Positions 29,316-39,987 of a DNA stretch of 64,000 nucleotides are shown here, in pieces. The number at the start of each line of letters is the position of its first letter. The stretch's first letter is position 1. The notes beneath the pieces were generated by a model, which made no database searches, was not told the origin of the DNA, and saw nothing but the letters and a program-made list of their open reading frames with translations. This stretch comes from an uncultured Rubripirellula sp. Its GTDB lineage: Bacteria > Planctomycetota > Planctomycetia > Pirellulales > Pirellulaceae. A program made the position numbers and the translations under genes. The stretch covers positions 992,001 through 1,056,000 of the forward strand of contig CALJHC010000003.1 in assembly GCA_938075415.1 (NCBI GenBank), written 5' to 3'.

Positions 29316-30755
29316 ATGAAGAAACTCGAACGTCGTGAATTCCTGACCCGCACCTTAGCTTTCGGCGGCGCCGCTGCTTTATCAACCACCCAACTAAAAG
29401 CTGCAAATGCTAATAGCGATGTCAACCTAGGTTTCATTAGTTGTGGTGGACGTGCTGGCCAATTAATGGGCCAGTTTTCCAAAGTTGATGGAGTTAACAT
29501 CGCAGGTCTATGTGACCCCGACGAAAATCGACTAGGACTAGCAAAACAACGGTTTCCCAAAGCAGAAGGATGGTCGGACCTTCGTGACCTTATTGAGTCG
29601 GACACCATCGATGCTGTTGTCGTTGCGACCTGTAATCACTGGCATTGTCTGGCAGCGATCTGGGCAATGCAGGCTGGCAAAGATGTCTATGTCGAGAAAC
29701 CACTGTCTCATAGTCAATGGGAAGGTAAGCAAACCGTCGCCGCTGCCCGCAAGTACAACAGGATCTGTCAACTCGGAACGCAGCAGAGGTCGGATCCGAT
29801 GCAAACAGAGATTAAAAAATTCCTCCACGAAGAGAGAGGACTCGGAAATCTTATCGCTGCGAGAGTCAATCGTTACGGTATTCGACCGTCAATTGGCAAA
29901 CGGAACACTCCCCTTCCAATCGATAAGAATCTTGCTTACGACCTTTGGCTTGGACCCGCTCAAGATCAGCCGATCTACAGGAAAGCCTTGCATTACGATT
30001 GGCATTGGGATTGGAACACAGGTTCTGGTGAAATGGGTAACTGGGGGGTGCATGTCTTGGATGATGTTCGAAACAATGTCTTCCAAGACGCTGTTTCATT
30101 GCCGAAGCGAATCTTGGGTGGTGGCGGCCGTGTCGCCTTAAATGACGCTGGACAATCGCCAAACGTACACTTTGCGTATTTTGATACTGGCACCATTCCA
30201 GTTGTGATTGGACTTTCTAACCTTCCGGCGGAACCTGGCGGGAAAAAGAGCCCTGCCCACCCCGGGCCCAGCAGTGGCTATGTCGTTTACTGCGAGGGAG
30301 GTCGCTACGAAGGTCAACGTGGACGAGGAGTTGCCTATGATTACGACGGTAAAGTCATCCGTGAATTCCGAGGCAATGGGGATGTGAGGCATCAGCAAAA
30401 CTTTATTGATGCTGTGCGTGCTCAAGATCGTTCAATTCTAAATGCCGAAGTAGAAGTCGGAAATGACAGCACTGGATGGTGCAATCTTGCCAATGTTGCT
30501 GTTCGGTGCGGGAACACGTACTCCGCTGATACGGCAAACGGGGTCCAACTTGATCAATGGAAAGATCTATTGGGTGAGATGGGCCAACATCTGCAATCTC
30601 ACAACCTTTCTTTCGACGATGATTCAATCAAACTCAGTCCCATGCTTGAATTGAGCACAGAAACTGAAACGTTTACCGGGGATTACGCCGCGTCCGCCAA
30701 TCAATTTCTGAAAAGAGAATACCGCTCTGGATTTGAAGTTCCTGAAATTACTTGA
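29316..30755 (+). CDS. Tat-exported Gfo/Idh/MocA family oxidoreductase
   Basis: The 479-aa protein starts with a twin-arginine-type signal (RREFLTRTLAFGGAAALS). The NAD(P)-binding Rossmann part follows (VNLGFISCGGRAGQLMG), then the family motif YVEKPLSH near residue 125, in which Lys is catalytic. The C-terminal domain contains WHWDWNTGSGEMGNWGVH, seen in planctomycete members of the family. The enzyme probably oxidises or reduces a sugar or cyclitol in the periplasm, with its cofactor loaded before export. Planctomycetes hold many paralogues, so substrate cannot be inferred. An intrinsic terminator lies about 70 bases downstream. Confidence 0.92.
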   Translation: MKKLERREFLTRTLAFGGAAALSTTQLKAANANSDVNLGFISCGGRAGQLMGQFSKVDGVNIAGLCDPDENRLGLAKQRFPKAEGWSDLRDLIESDTIDAVVVATCNHWHCLAAIWAMQAGKDVYVEKPLSHSQWEGKQTVAAARKYNRICQLGTQQRSDPMQTEIKKFLHEERGLGNLIAARVNRYGIRPSIGKRNTPLPIDKNLAYDLWLGPAQDQPIYRKALHYDWHWDWNTGSGEMGNWGVHVLDDVRNNVFQDAVSLPKRILGGGGRVALNDAGQSPNVHFAYFDTGTIPVVIGLSNLPAEPGGKKSPAHPGPSSGYVVYCEGGRYEGQRGRGVAYDYDGKVIREFRGNGDVRHQQNFIDAVRAQDRSILNAEVEVGNDSTGWCNLANVAVRCGNTYSADTANGVQLDQWKDLLGEMGQHLQSHNLSFDDDSIKLSPMLELSTETETFTGDYAASANQFLKREYRSGFEVPEIT

Positions 30756-30778
30756 TTATCAGGCGAACTACAGAGATA

Positions 30779-30794
30779 AGCATTGATCAATGCT
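30779..30794. repeat. Perfect 16-bp palindrome
   Basis: AGCATTGATCAATGCT is fully self-complementary and lies 23 bases after the Gfo/Idh/MocA stop, just ahead of the intrinsic terminator. It could be a protein-binding site or an RNA processing hairpin; the sequence alone does not tell. Confidence 0.4.
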
Positions 30795-30823
30795 AAAGCC
30801 AACGTCCTGCTGCAATATCAAAG

Positions 30824-30862
30824 AACGCGGTATCGCCGAACATCGGTGTGCTGCGTTTTTTT
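30824..30862 (+). terminator. Rho-independent terminator after the Gfo/Idh/MocA gene
   Basis: AACGCGGTAT pairs with GTGTGCTGCGTT-side bases and CCGA with TCGG around a 3-base loop, giving about 15 pairs with one bulge and a few G-U pairs. Seven T follow directly (30856-30862). It is correctly placed for the plus-strand oxidoreductase gene. Confidence 0.65.
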
Positions 30863-30997
30863 CTAGGCGACACCACTAGATTGCCGAACTGGCTATCAAG
30901 TGAGCATCCTTGTCATTAGCCTGACACCAAGCATCAACGTTTATCGCGAAACGACCTGAATCTCATCAATCAAATCTGGTAATCCACTGCCTCAGAG

Positions 30998-32116
30998 TCA
31001 CTCAACTGTGAATCTATGGATCGTGACTTCTCGAAGACTCTCACCGGGCTTCAGTAGCGTGGTGGGAAATGAGGAGACATTGGGCGCATTTGGGTAATGC
31101 TGAGTTTCCAGACAAAACGCTTCGTGGCTCGCAAAACCGTTTGACCTTTCGTTTCCCGGTAGGTGATTCGCAGTGTAGAGCTGCATCCCAGGTTGGGTTG
31201 TTTCGATTTCCAACCCCCGCCCGCTCTTGGGATCAACGACTTTCGCAGCCCGTCGCAGTGATCCCGGCTCACCTCGTACCACGAAGCAATGATCGTAACC
31301 TTTGGTGTGTGCTAATTCATCTAATCTGAGATCGAAAGAAGTTGGTGTTCGAAAGTCCAACGGAGTTCCACCAACCTCATTCAATTGCCCGCTGGGTATT
31401 AGGTCAGCATCCACGTCAAGCCATTGATCTGCATGAATTGTGGCGATATGGTCCATTGCAGATCCGCTCCGCACACCCGCAAGATTCCAATAACTGTGAT
31501 TGGTCAAATTCACATGCGTTGGAGCATCCGTCGTGGCACTGTATTCAATCTTCAGCTCATCTTGATCGTTCCATGTGTAGAGAGCATTCGCCGTCACTGT
31601 ACCTGGATAACCCTCTTCACCGTGTGGGCTTTTCAAACTGAATCTGACTCCAACCTCACTCTCACCCTCAATCGCCTCACCGAGCCAAAATTGATAAGAG
31701 AAATTCTTCTTACCACCATGGATGTGGTGCTTCCCAGAGTTAACCGTTACCTGATAGTTTTGTCCATCAATCGTGAACTTTCCCTCTTTGATTCGGTTAC
31801 AAAACCGTCCCACGGAACTTCCAAAATATGGATGCCCCGCCAAATAGGGATCAAGCCGATTGAAACTCAAATTAACATTACCTAGGTTCCCCTCGCGATC
31901 CGGAACGATGACATCCAATAAGGTTGCGCCAAAATTCATCACCGATACGGAGTGCCCTTTGGAGTTAAAAAGAGTGAAGCGTGTGACTTCTTGGCCATCT
32001 GCAGTGGTACCAAAGACCTCAGTTTCTATCTTCATATCGGTCGATTCAGCGTTGGCGTTGGCGAGGTTAAAAAGAGCTGCAAAAACTATCGCGTTAAAAA
32101 TCAATCTCGGTAACAT
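30998..32116 (-). CDS. galM: Exported aldose 1-epimerase
   Basis: This enzyme interconverts alpha and beta anomers of galactose or other aldoses. From the ATG at 32116 the 372-aa protein has a signal peptide (LIFNAIVFAALFNLANANAES). Family motifs are clear: KHHIHGGKKNFSYQFW, the catalytic His in TNHSYWNL, YDHCFVV, and the catalytic Glu in EAFCLETQHYPNAPN. The longer frame from 32206 adds 30 cysteine-rich residues ahead of the signal and is rejected. Export places it in the periplasm, where it could act on sugars released by polysaccharide breakdown. It is divergent from dus. Confidence 0.92.
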   Translation of the reverse strand: MLPRLIFNAIVFAALFNLANANAESTDMKIETEVFGTTADGQEVTRFTLFNSKGHSVSVMNFGATLLDVIVPDREGNLGNVNLSFNRLDPYLAGHPYFGSSVGRFCNRIKEGKFTIDGQNYQVTVNSGKHHIHGGKKNFSYQFWLGEAIEGESEVGVRFSLKSPHGEEGYPGTVTANALYTWNDQDELKIEYSATTDAPTHVNLTNHSYWNLAGVRSGSAMDHIATIHADQWLDVDADLIPSGQLNEVGGTPLDFRTPTSFDLRLDELAHTKGYDHCFVVRGEPGSLRRAAKVVDPKSGRGLEIETTQPGMQLYTANHLPGNERSNGFASHEAFCLETQHYPNAPNVSSFPTTLLKPGESLREVTIHRFTVE

Positions 32117-32193
32117 GATGACTTCTTTTTCTCGATTCGTGTACCAGACACATTGTTCTGCACAGCATATCCCACTGGCTATTGGAAAGCAGG

Positions 32194-33291
32194 ATGCCTG
32201 AAGCAAATAACGATTATCAGATCATGCCGACGCATCTGACTGAACTGAAACCACTTTTCATCGGCGATGTCAAAATAGGGTTTCCTGTCGTCCAAGCTGC
32301 TTTATCAGGCTATAGTGACTTGCCGATGCGAGTCATCGCTCGTCGCCATGGTGCTCCCTACAGCCTCTGCGAGGTGATGCTCGATCAGTTTTTACTTGCG
32401 TTAAGCAAGCGAGAAAAAACAAAACATTTCTTGGATATTCACCCCGAAGAGCATCCAGTCGGCGGACAACTGATGGGTGCTGAACCTGAGCAGTTTTCCG
32501 CAGGCGCGTTGAAATTGGTGGAAGCCGGCTTCGATATTATCGATGTGAATTTTGGCTGCCCTGTAAAGAAAGTTCTTGGCCGCTGTCGCGGTGGGTTTCA
32601 TCTTTCTCAGCCTAAAGTTGCCATCGAAATTCTAAGACGCACCAGAGATAATGTTCCTGATCAAATACCAGTGACGGTAAAAATGCGGCGAGGTATTGAT
32701 GATTCACAGGAGAGTCGTGACAAATTCTTTGAAATTCTAGAAGGTGCTATCAACGCAGGAATTGCTGCCGTAACCATTCATGGCAGAACGGTTGTGCAAC
32801 GTTACGTAGGCCCCAGTCGTTGGGAATTCCTACGAGAGGTTAAAAAACAGATTGGTCAACGAATCAAAATCCTTGGAAGTGGCGACCTTTTCAGCGCAAT
32901 GGATTGCCTCAACATGATTCAACAAACCGGCATTGACGGAGTGACCGTCGCTCGCGGTGCGATTGGAAACCCATGGATTTTCAGCCAATGCCTGGCTCTT
33001 GCTCGTGGTGATGCTTTACCGCCCCCTGCAACGCTGAGGACTCAAGCCGACGTCATGCGTGAACACTTTTTGTTGTGTGAACAAACTTACCCCGAAGGTC
33101 GCGCGCCGCTCCTGATGAGAAAGTTTTGCATCAAGTATTCTCAAAGTCATCCACAACACGAAGTGGTGCGCGTTGAGATGGCTCGCATTCGATCGCGAAA
33201 TGACTTCGAAGCGGTGTTGGCAAAACATTATGAGAACGATTGTGTGGGGCAGTACATCCCAACTGAGGTCCATCGCACACAGGAGGAATAA
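32194..33291 (+). CDS. dus: tRNA-dihydrouridine synthase
   Basis: This FMN enzyme reduces specific uridines of tRNA to dihydrouridine, using NADPH. The 365-aa protein has the FMN-barrel start FPVVQAALSGYSDLPMR, the catalytic cysteine in VNFGCPVKKV (near residue 121), VTVKMRRGID, TIHGRTVVQRY and ILGSGDLFS for FMN phosphate binding, and IGNPWIF. I prefer ATG 32194 to TTG 32182; ATG 32224 (MPTHLTEL) is also possible. The N-terminal 20 residues are not needed for the fold. Which of DusA, B or C it equals cannot be told with confidence; the layout is closest to DusB. Confidence 0.92.
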   Translation: MPEANNDYQIMPTHLTELKPLFIGDVKIGFPVVQAALSGYSDLPMRVIARRHGAPYSLCEVMLDQFLLALSKREKTKHFLDIHPEEHPVGGQLMGAEPEQFSAGALKLVEAGFDIIDVNFGCPVKKVLGRCRGGFHLSQPKVAIEILRRTRDNVPDQIPVTVKMRRGIDDSQESRDKFFEILEGAINAGIAAVTIHGRTVVQRYVGPSRWEFLREVKKQIGQRIKILGSGDLFSAMDCLNMIQQTGIDGVTVARGAIGNPWIFSQCLALARGDALPPPATLRTQADVMREHFLLCEQTYPEGRAPLLMRKFCIKYSQSHPQHEVVRVEMARIRSRNDFEAVLAKHYENDCVGQYIPTEVHRTQEE

Positions 33292-33322
33292 GCAAGCCCC
33301 AGCCAAAAGGAGATCTCCTATC

Positions 33323-34777
33323 CTACTCTTCATCCTTTTTGTACTGATCCAGTCGCCGATAAAGGGTTCTGGCCCCAATACCAAGCACCTTTGCCGCTTC
33401 TTCGCGATTGTCATGCGTTAAACGCAGCGTTTCTTCGATCGCCCAACGCTCGATAACATTCAAGGGCTGACCGATGAGGCCAGAATCCCCGGTAAAAACC
33501 GGTACTGCCTGATCAACTTGCGTATCTTCTTGTCCCACTAGTTCAGGCGGTAGGTCATCAAGATCAAGCTTGCCATCGGTATCCAAAACCACCATGGTCT
33601 CGACAAAATTCCGCAACTCCCTGACGTTACCTGGCCAGTCGTACTCAAAAAACCGCTTTGTCACCGCCGGAGTAAAGTGAGCAACCTGCTTATCATGCCT
33701 CCGCAAAAAGAACTTCCTAAAGTGGTCCATCAGCGGCACAACATCTTCCAGACGTTCGCGAAGAGCAGGTAGTTCCACCGTGACCACTCTCAATCGATGA
33801 TAAAGATCCTTCCTGAATCCACCTCCATCAATCATTCCTTCCAAAGGTCGATTCGTCGCAGAGATCAGACGAACATTCACTTTGATCGTCTTGTTGTCAC
33901 CAACTCGCGTTATCTGATTCTCCTCCAAGACTCTCAGCAACTTGATCTGAGTACTCATCGGCATGTCGCCGACTTCATCCAAAAACAACGTCCCACCGTT
34001 TGCATATTGGAATGCACCCTCTCGGTCGGCAACCGCATCGGTGAAGGAGCCTTTTACGTGACCAAACAACTCGCTTTCAACTAAGTTTTCCGCGATTGCC
34101 CCGGTATTCATGGCAACAATGCGTTTGCTTCGACGTGGGCTATTTTGATGAATCGCCTGAGCAATCACTTCTTTACCCGTACCGTTTTCACCGGTAATCA
34201 AGACTGTCGCATCGGTTGCGGCGATGCGTCGAACCCGGTCGACGACATCCTGCATTTTCTTGCTGACATAAATAATACCTTCGAATCCAAACCGCTCGTC
34301 CAAACGTTGAAGTAGTTCCGTATTCTGCCGTTTCAACAGCACTGCTTCAGCTGCTTTCTCCGCAATCGCACGTAATCGGTTTGGCGTGATTGGCTTTTCA
34401 AGAAAATTAAAAGCTCCGCGCTGCATTGCTTCAACTGCAACAGGAACGGTTGCGTGACCGGTCACCATTACTACCTGACAATCGGGAAGCCGCTCACTGG
34501 CCAACTTTAGAATTTGCATTCCATCAACATCATTCATCACCATATCAGTAATGACGATGTCGTATGTCTCTCGTTCAATTAACTTTGCGGCCTCGGGTCC
34601 ACTTGTGGCAACTTCGCATTGATAGCCGACCTTCTCAAGACTTTCTGTCATTGCTCGAGCGTGAGCCGATTCGTTATCGACAACAAGTAGCCTAAGCAAG
34701 GCTGTGTTCAAACCTTTCGAAGTGGTATCAGAAATGGCGGTTGGATTGCTGGAGGACTTTTCTTGGTTGAGTGTCAT
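33323..34777 (-). CDS. Sigma-54-dependent response regulator (NtrC family)
   Basis: The 484-aa protein has three parts: a receiver domain (phospho-acceptor Asp78 in VITDMVMNDVDG), an AAA+ domain (Walker A GENGTGKE at 196-203, Walker B LFLDE at 264-268) and a Fis-type helix-turn-helix (REEAAKVLGIGARTLYRRL). The sigma-54 contact loop, normally GAFTGA, reads GSFTDA (243-248). A sensor kinase should phosphorylate it, but none is encoded nearby. I start at ATG 34777, preceded by GAGAG; the frame from 34846 adds 23 residues. It would activate sigma-54 promoters if the altered loop still works, which is a feature I believe recurs in planctomycetes. Confidence 0.9.
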   Translation of the reverse strand: MTLNQEKSSSNPTAISDTTSKGLNTALLRLLVVDNESAHARAMTESLEKVGYQCEVATSGPEAAKLIERETYDIVITDMVMNDVDGMQILKLASERLPDCQVVMVTGHATVPVAVEAMQRGAFNFLEKPITPNRLRAIAEKAAEAVLLKRQNTELLQRLDERFGFEGIIYVSKKMQDVVDRVRRIAATDATVLITGENGTGKEVIAQAIHQNSPRRSKRIVAMNTGAIAENLVESELFGHVKGSFTDAVADREGAFQYANGGTLFLDEVGDMPMSTQIKLLRVLEENQITRVGDNKTIKVNVRLISATNRPLEGMIDGGGFRKDLYHRLRVVTVELPALRERLEDVVPLMDHFRKFFLRRHDKQVAHFTPAVTKRFFEYDWPGNVRELRNFVETMVVLDTDGKLDLDDLPPELVGQEDTQVDQAVPVFTGDSGLIGQPLNVIERWAIEETLRLTHDNREEAAKVLGIGARTLYRRLDQYKKDEE

Positions 34778-35044
34778 GATTCTCTCGCAAGGCAAAACTC
34801 GTTCGACATGCGCAAATAAGCCTTCGAACGTTTTAAAGATTCTCACGCAGGCACTTCAGCCCAACGTAAAATCGGGTTATCTCACACCGGAAGTCGCACC
34901 TCAGCTGTACACCCAATTCCGGCAATCAGGTTAGTGATCAAGTTAAAAACGCCAAGCTGACAATTGATTGATCACATCAGTCGTTTTGGAATCAGAAATG
35001 CGGCGTAATGGATCGGACAGATAATTTATCCAACCCGAAACCAT
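34778..35044. other. Gap between carB and the response regulator
   Basis: These 267 bases hold the likely promoter of the regulator gene. I see no gene and no T-run terminator for carB. Confidence 0.35.
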
Positions 35045-38000
35045 CTAGGACGTTAGACCAGCGTATCGGCTTTGCAACGACTCTACCTCAAGTGGCTTTT
35101 CACGGGTCGCCCTCATTGCACGCAATGCCGCTTCGGCAGCGGCGGTCGTTGTGATACACGGTACACCGTGCTGCACAGCTGCTGCACGAATTCGGCCCTC
35201 ATCTGTACGAGCACCCTTTCCACTCGGCGTGTTAAGGATGAGTTGAACATCCCCATTTTTCAGGTAATCGATCAGGTTTGGATGGCCTTCAGCCAATTTC
35301 TTAACAACAGTAACCTCAACCCCGTCCTCACTCAATCTTGCTGCAGTACCAGCTGTCGCCAAAATCTCAAAACCCAGATCTCGCAATTGAGTTCCGAGAT
35401 CTTTTGCGGCGTCCTTGTGACGTGAGGTCAAGCTGATAAACACTTTTCCACTTTCAGGCAGAAGGCTGCCGGCTGCAATTTGACTCTTGGCAAATGCAGT
35501 CGAAAATTTATCGCTTATTCCCATCACTTCGCCAGTGCTTCGCATTTCGGGTCCGAGCACGATATCGACCCCCGCAAACTTTCGGAAAGGAAAAACACTC
35601 TCCTTGATTGAGACATGACTTGGTATCGGTTCCTCTGTGATACCGAGCTCTTTCAATTTCATTCCAGTCATCACTTTTGTCGCTAAATTAGCCACGGGAA
35701 TCCCCGTAGACTTCGCTACAAAAGGTGCTGTCCGGCTCGCCCTCGGATTGACCTCCAAAATGTACAAGACTGCTCCGCTATCGTTACGCTTGACGGCAAA
35801 TTGAATGTTCATCAGCCCAACTACCTGCAGCGATGCCGCCAACTTCGCGGTCGCCTCCCTGATTTCCTGTAAGACTGGCTGCGTCAAACTGAAGGGCGGA
35901 ATTGCACAAGCCGAATCACCAGAGTGAACACCAGCCTCCTCAATGTGTTCCATGATTCCCATGATCACACAATCTTCACCATCGGAGATAGCGTCAACAT
36001 CTACCTCAATTGCATCCTCGAGAAAACGATCGATCAAAACTGGCTGACCGTCTGCAACGACAAACGCCTCTGCGACATAGCGATCGAACTGTGTCTGGTC
36101 GTAACAAATCTCCATTGCACGCCCACCCAAGACAAAACTTGGACGGACCAGAGCAGGAAAGCCAATAATATTCACTTCCCTGCGAGCCTCGTCCATCGTT
36201 CGAGCGATTCCACTTGGAGGTTGCCGCAAACCGAGTTCGTCAATCAGTTTCTGAAACAACTCCCGATCCTCGGCCGTCTCAATTGTCTCAACACTTGTTC
36301 CGATAATGGGAACACCTGCTTCCTGCAGACCCCGAGCAAGGTTTAAGGGTGTCTGACCACCAAACTGTACGATCACTCCGTCAGGCTGAATCGCATCGCA
36401 GATATTCAAAACATCTTCGATCGTCAAAGGCTCGAAAAAAAGCACATCGGAGGTGTCATAGTCAGTACTGACTGTTTCTGGATTGCTGTTGACCATCACG
36501 CTTTCGACGCCAATTTCTCGTAACGCAAAACTGGCGTGGCAGCAGCAATAATCAAATTCGATTCCTTGACCGATCCGATTTGGACCTCCACCCAGAATCA
36601 TTACCCGCTTCTTGTCACCCCTGGGTGGCAACTCATCTTCCACCTCATAGGTACTGTAGTAATAAGGCGTGTAAGCCTCGAATTCCGCAGCGCAAGTGTC
36701 GACGCTTTTATAGACAGGTTTCACTCCGAGTTCTAATCGACGTGCACGAACCTTCAATTCAGTCGTACCTGTCATGCAGGCGATTTGGCGATCAGAAAAA
36801 CCACCACGCTTTGCATTTCTCATGTCCTCGTCGCTGTAGTTTTCAAGTGCTCCGAGTTCTCGAAGCCGGTTTTCTTCATCGACAATCTGCACCAAATGGT
36901 CCAAGAACCAAACATCGATGTTGGTCAGTGAGTGTACTTCCTCCATCGTCATACCTGCTTTCAAGGCATAGCGGATAAAGAACACTCGCTCGGCATTGGG
37001 CGTGCTGAGTTTCGCGCGAATCTCATCCTCATCTGGCTGAGAATCGGTCCCCCATAAATCACGATGATCACTCCCAAATCCAAATGCGCCGACTTCCAGT
37101 CCACGCATCGCTTTTTGGAAAGACTCCTGAAACGAGCGACCGATTGCCATGGTTTCACCAACACTCTTCATTTGTGTGGTGAGGGTTGCATCCGCTTCGG
37201 GGAACTTCTCAAAGGCAAATCTCGGCATTTTGGTGACGACGTAGTCAATCGTTGGCTCAAAACACGCTTTTGTTTGCTTGGTGATGTCATTGGGTAATTC
37301 CCACAGTCGGTAGCCAACCGCAAGCTTGGCTGCAATCTTTGCAATGGGAAAGCCGGTTGCCTTACTTGCCAACGCGCTTGACCGACTAACCCTGGGGTTC
37401 ATCTCAATTACGATCATTCGGCCAGTGCTTGGTTCAATAGCAAATTGAATATTGCTACCTCCAGTCTCAACTCCGATCTCGCGTATTACCGCAAGTGATG
37501 CGTCGCGCATTCGCTGATATTCTTTATCAGTCAAAGTTTGTGCAGGTGCAACAGTAATGGAGTCACCAGTATGCACCCCCATCGCATCAAAATTCTCGAT
37601 ACTGCAGATAATGACAACGTTGTCATCTTTATCCCGCATCACCTCCATCTCGTACTCTTTCCAACCAATGATCGATTCCTCAATCAACACTTCAGTCACT
37701 GGTGATTGATCGAGCCCACTTTGAACCAGCGAGTCAAACTCATCGCGGTTGTAAGCAATGGCAGATCCACTGCCCCCCATGGTGAAACTAGGCCGCACTA
37801 CAGCGGGCAATCCAACTTCCTGTAAAGCTGCGCGCGCCTCCTCAAGGGTGTGCACGGTGAAGCCGTTGCAGACATCCAGATTTATTTTCTCCATCGCTTC
37901 CTTAAACTGATCCCTCTCCTCCGCCTTAGCGATGACTGCCGCGTTTGCCCCGATCATCTCAACGTCGTGTCGTTCCAGGACACCATTCGCCTCAAGATCC

Positions 38001-38299
38001 ATTGCGCAATTCAGACCGGTTTGACCACCCAATGTCGGCAATAAGGCATCGGGCTTTTCTTTGGCGATGATTTTTTCAATCATCTGCCACGTTAACGGCT
38101 CGATGTAGGTCGCATCTGCAAGACCGGGATCCGTCATGATTGTTGCGGGGTTGCTGTTAACCAAAACAACCTCATAGCCCTCTTCCCTGAGCGCTTTACA
38201 AGCCTGCGCACCGGAGTAGTCAAACTCACAGGCCTGACCGATCACAATCGGCCCACTTCCAATGATCAGAATTTTCTTGATATCGTCACGACGTGGCAC
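35045..38299 (-). CDS. carB: Carbamoyl-phosphate synthase large subunit
   Basis: The large subunit makes carbamoyl phosphate from bicarbonate, ammonia and two ATP, for pyrimidines and arginine. The protein holds two ATP-grasp halves ([14 protein letters not shown] and [14 protein letters not shown]), carbamate-tunnel regions, and the C-terminal MGS-like allosteric domain ([17 protein letters not shown]). I place the start at GTG 38299: GGAAG lies eight bases upstream, and the protein then begins [16 protein letters not shown], matching the usual MPKRxDIK start, with 1084 aa, the normal length. An upstream ATG at 38548 would add 83 residues of no known similarity. No carA is present in the window. 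Confidence 0.95.
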   Translation of the reverse strand: MPRRDDIKKILIIGSGPIVIGQACEFDYSGAQACKALREEGYEVVLVNSNPATIMTDPGLADATYIEPLTWQMIEKIIAKEKPDALLPTLGGQTGLNCAMDLEANGVLERHDVEMIGANAAVIAKAEERDQFKEAMEKINLDVCNGFTVHTLEEARAALQEVGLPAVVRPSFTMGGSGSAIAYNRDEFDSLVQSGLDQSPVTEVLIEESIIGWKEYEMEVMRDKDDNVVIICSIENFDAMGVHTGDSITVAPAQTLTDKEYQRMRDASLAVIREIGVETGGSNIQFAIEPSTGRMIVIEMNPRVSRSSALASKATGFPIAKIAAKLAVGYRLWELPNDITKQTKACFEPTIDYVVTKMPRFAFEKFPEADATLTTQMKSVGETMAIGRSFQESFQKAMRGLEVGAFGFGSDHRDLWGTDSQPDEDEIRAKLSTPNAERVFFIRYALKAGMTMEEVHSLTNIDVWFLDHLVQIVDEENRLRELGALENYSDEDMRNAKRGGFSDRQIACMTGTTELKVRARRLELGVKPVYKSVDTCAAEFEAYTPYYYSTYEVEDELPPRGDKKRVMILGGGPNRIGQGIEFDYCCCHASFALREIGVESVMVNSNPETVSTDYDTSDVLFFEPLTIEDVLNICDAIQPDGVIVQFGGQTPLNLARGLQEAGVPIIGTSVETIETAEDRELFQKLIDELGLRQPPSGIARTMDEARREVNIIGFPALVRPSFVLGGRAMEICYDQTQFDRYVAEAFVVADGQPVLIDRFLEDAIEVDVDAISDGEDCVIMGIMEHIEEAGVHSGDSACAIPPFSLTQPVLQEIREATAKLAASLQVVGLMNIQFAVKRNDSGAVLYILEVNPRASRTAPFVAKSTGIPVANLATKVMTGMKLKELGITEEPIPSHVSIKESVFPFRKFAGVDIVLGPEMRSTGEVMGISDKFSTAFAKSQIAAGSLLPESGKVFISLTSRHKDAAKDLGTQLRDLGFEILATAGTAARLSEDGVEVTVVKKLAEGHPNLIDYLKNGDVQLILNTPSGKGARTDEGRIRAAAVQHGVPCITTTAAAEAALRAMRATREKPLEVESLQSRYAGLTS

Positions 38300-39010
38300 T
38301 TTTGGTTCTTCCAGCGAATCAAGTTCAAGAGTTAGGTGAGAAAGCTGGCGGCGGATAGCTGAAACTACAAGGTGACTCCGTGCAGATGTCAGTTGTCGCC
38401 GCAGACCAAGCGGGACTCCCGCAAGATCCAGCAACCTGCAAAGACAGGTCGCAGTAGCCGACCTGATTCCCCCCATCAAATCTGACTGAAGGGATTCATG
38501 CAAATTGCTGGGCAGGATAGCAGAAAAATGCCGAGTGGAAGAGGACATGACCCGCAGAACTTGATAACAGCCGATTTTTCCTCATCCAAGCGATGTAATG
38601 GCGGGCGACTTCTCCGAGAGAATTGATGAAATCTGCCTAGTTTAGGTAGATTCGGACTGGATAAATAGCGTCAGGGCGTCCCGCAAATGCCCAGCGATTC
38701 ACGCTTTCGAGACACCCCAGACGCAGAAGACCAAGGGATTTAAGCCAGCCAAAAATCCATTTTGGACATCGAATTCCACAGAGACCCTAAATTACAAAGT
38801 CCACGGTCCGCTTGGGTGTAGAAATCATGAACGGGTGGCAAAAGCCACAAGGTTTCTATCTGATTGAAAGCCAGTGTCATCGATCACGAGAATGACCCCA
38901 AGCATTCAGGTGCTACTCAAACCAGCACCCCAACAGATAGTTAATGTTTTTTGCCGCCGGAGAGGCCTGATGACACAAGATCACTCGCGCCAAATAACTT
39001 ACTCGGAAGA
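38300..39010. other. Long intergenic region upstream of carB
   Basis: This 711-base gap separates carB from the endonuclease/phosphatase gene. The carB frame stays open back to 38548, but the translation is not CarB-like. I looked for pyrimidine-responsive attenuators, tRNAs and small genes and found none that I can support. Confidence 0.4.
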
Positions 39011-39877
39011 CTACTCAAGAATAACCTTGATCGGTAGATGATCGCTTGAAAACCTGCCAGCCTCTGTTTTGGGATCCTCAGTCGCGTATTGAAGGACTTT
39101 GAAATCCCCCGCCACGAAGATGTGGTCTATTTCTCTTCCCGCTTCAATTTTACGAAAGCCATTCCAAGTAGCTCTTGGCCCCTTGAGCGCCGTGGTCGAG
39201 ACATCTCTCGCGTCAGAGAAATAACTGTCTTTTAACATTGCGACGTACGGCTCAGATCCTGGCTGACAATTAAAATCGCCAAGTAGCACGACCGGTAGTG
39301 CTTTCGCAAATTCTGGTAGTCGTCTTGCGATCAGTTCTCCGCTCATTTTTCTCGATCGTGAGCCACGATGGTCAAAATGAGTGTTGGCAACAAGAAAAAG
39401 CCTTTGCGTCAGTCTGTCTCTCAACTTAACCCAGCCGCATGTACGCGGTAGAGCAGCGTCCCAACCTGCAAGACCCACACGGCCAGGTTCCGCGCTCAAC
39501 CAAAAGGTACCTTCACCCAGCTTTTCGAACCGGTCCTTCCGAAAAAAAATCACCGCGTGCTCACCACTGTGTTTGCCGTCATCTCGACCAACGCCATACC
39601 AATTGAAATCAGAAAGACGTTTCGTCAATTCTAGTAATTGCCGATAGGTTACCTCCTGCAAACCGGCAATGTCTTGAACCTTCAGATATTCAGCAACAGA
39701 GTCAACGCGGTTCTCCCATTTATCGAGCCCGTCATTCGAATTGGCGTACCGAATGTTGTAAGTGACCACCTTCATCCGAGGCGAAGACTGGGAAAAACTC
39801 GTTGAGCATGTGCAGGACAGAAGTCCAAATATCATGCAAACTTGAAACGGCTTTATTCTTATCCAACCACGATTCAT
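39011..39877 (-). CDS. Exported endonuclease/exonuclease/phosphatase family protein
   Basis: The 288-aa protein starts with a signal peptide (PFQVCMIFGLLSCTCSTSFSQ). The catalytic domain has the family pattern: VVTYNIRYAN, GLQEVTYRQL (metal-binding Glu), WVKLRDR ... LVANTHFDHRGS, VVLLGDFNCQPGS, and the final SSDHLPIKV (catalytic His). These metal-dependent enzymes cleave phosphodiesters in DNA, RNA, inositol phosphates or sphingolipids; the substrate is not evident. I start at ATG 39877 because it places the signal near the N-terminus; the frame to 39928 is an alternative. It sits 110 bases after the efflux operon, possibly independent. Confidence 0.87.
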   Translation of the reverse strand: MNRGWIRIKPFQVCMIFGLLSCTCSTSFSQSSPRMKVVTYNIRYANSNDGLDKWENRVDSVAEYLKVQDIAGLQEVTYRQLLELTKRLSDFNWYGVGRDDGKHSGEHAVIFFRKDRFEKLGEGTFWLSAEPGRVGLAGWDAALPRTCGWVKLRDRLTQRLFLVANTHFDHRGSRSRKMSGELIARRLPEFAKALPVVLLGDFNCQPGSEPYVAMLKDSYFSDARDVSTTALKGPRATWNGFRKIEAGREIDHIFVAGDFKVLQYATEDPKTEAGRFSSDHLPIKVILE

Positions 39878-39987
39878 AACATTCACTCTGCCACCAATTT
39901 TCCCTGCAACCGTTGGGAATGTTACCAAAGCACATTCCCATTCATGATCAGGGCAATGTCATTAAAATCGCCCGCCAAGAACAGCAT

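Noticed and set aside
38300-39010. Possible tRNA or attenuator in the gap before carB
   Set aside because: No TpsiC-arm motif with cloverleaf pairing and no hairpin plus T-run could be found.
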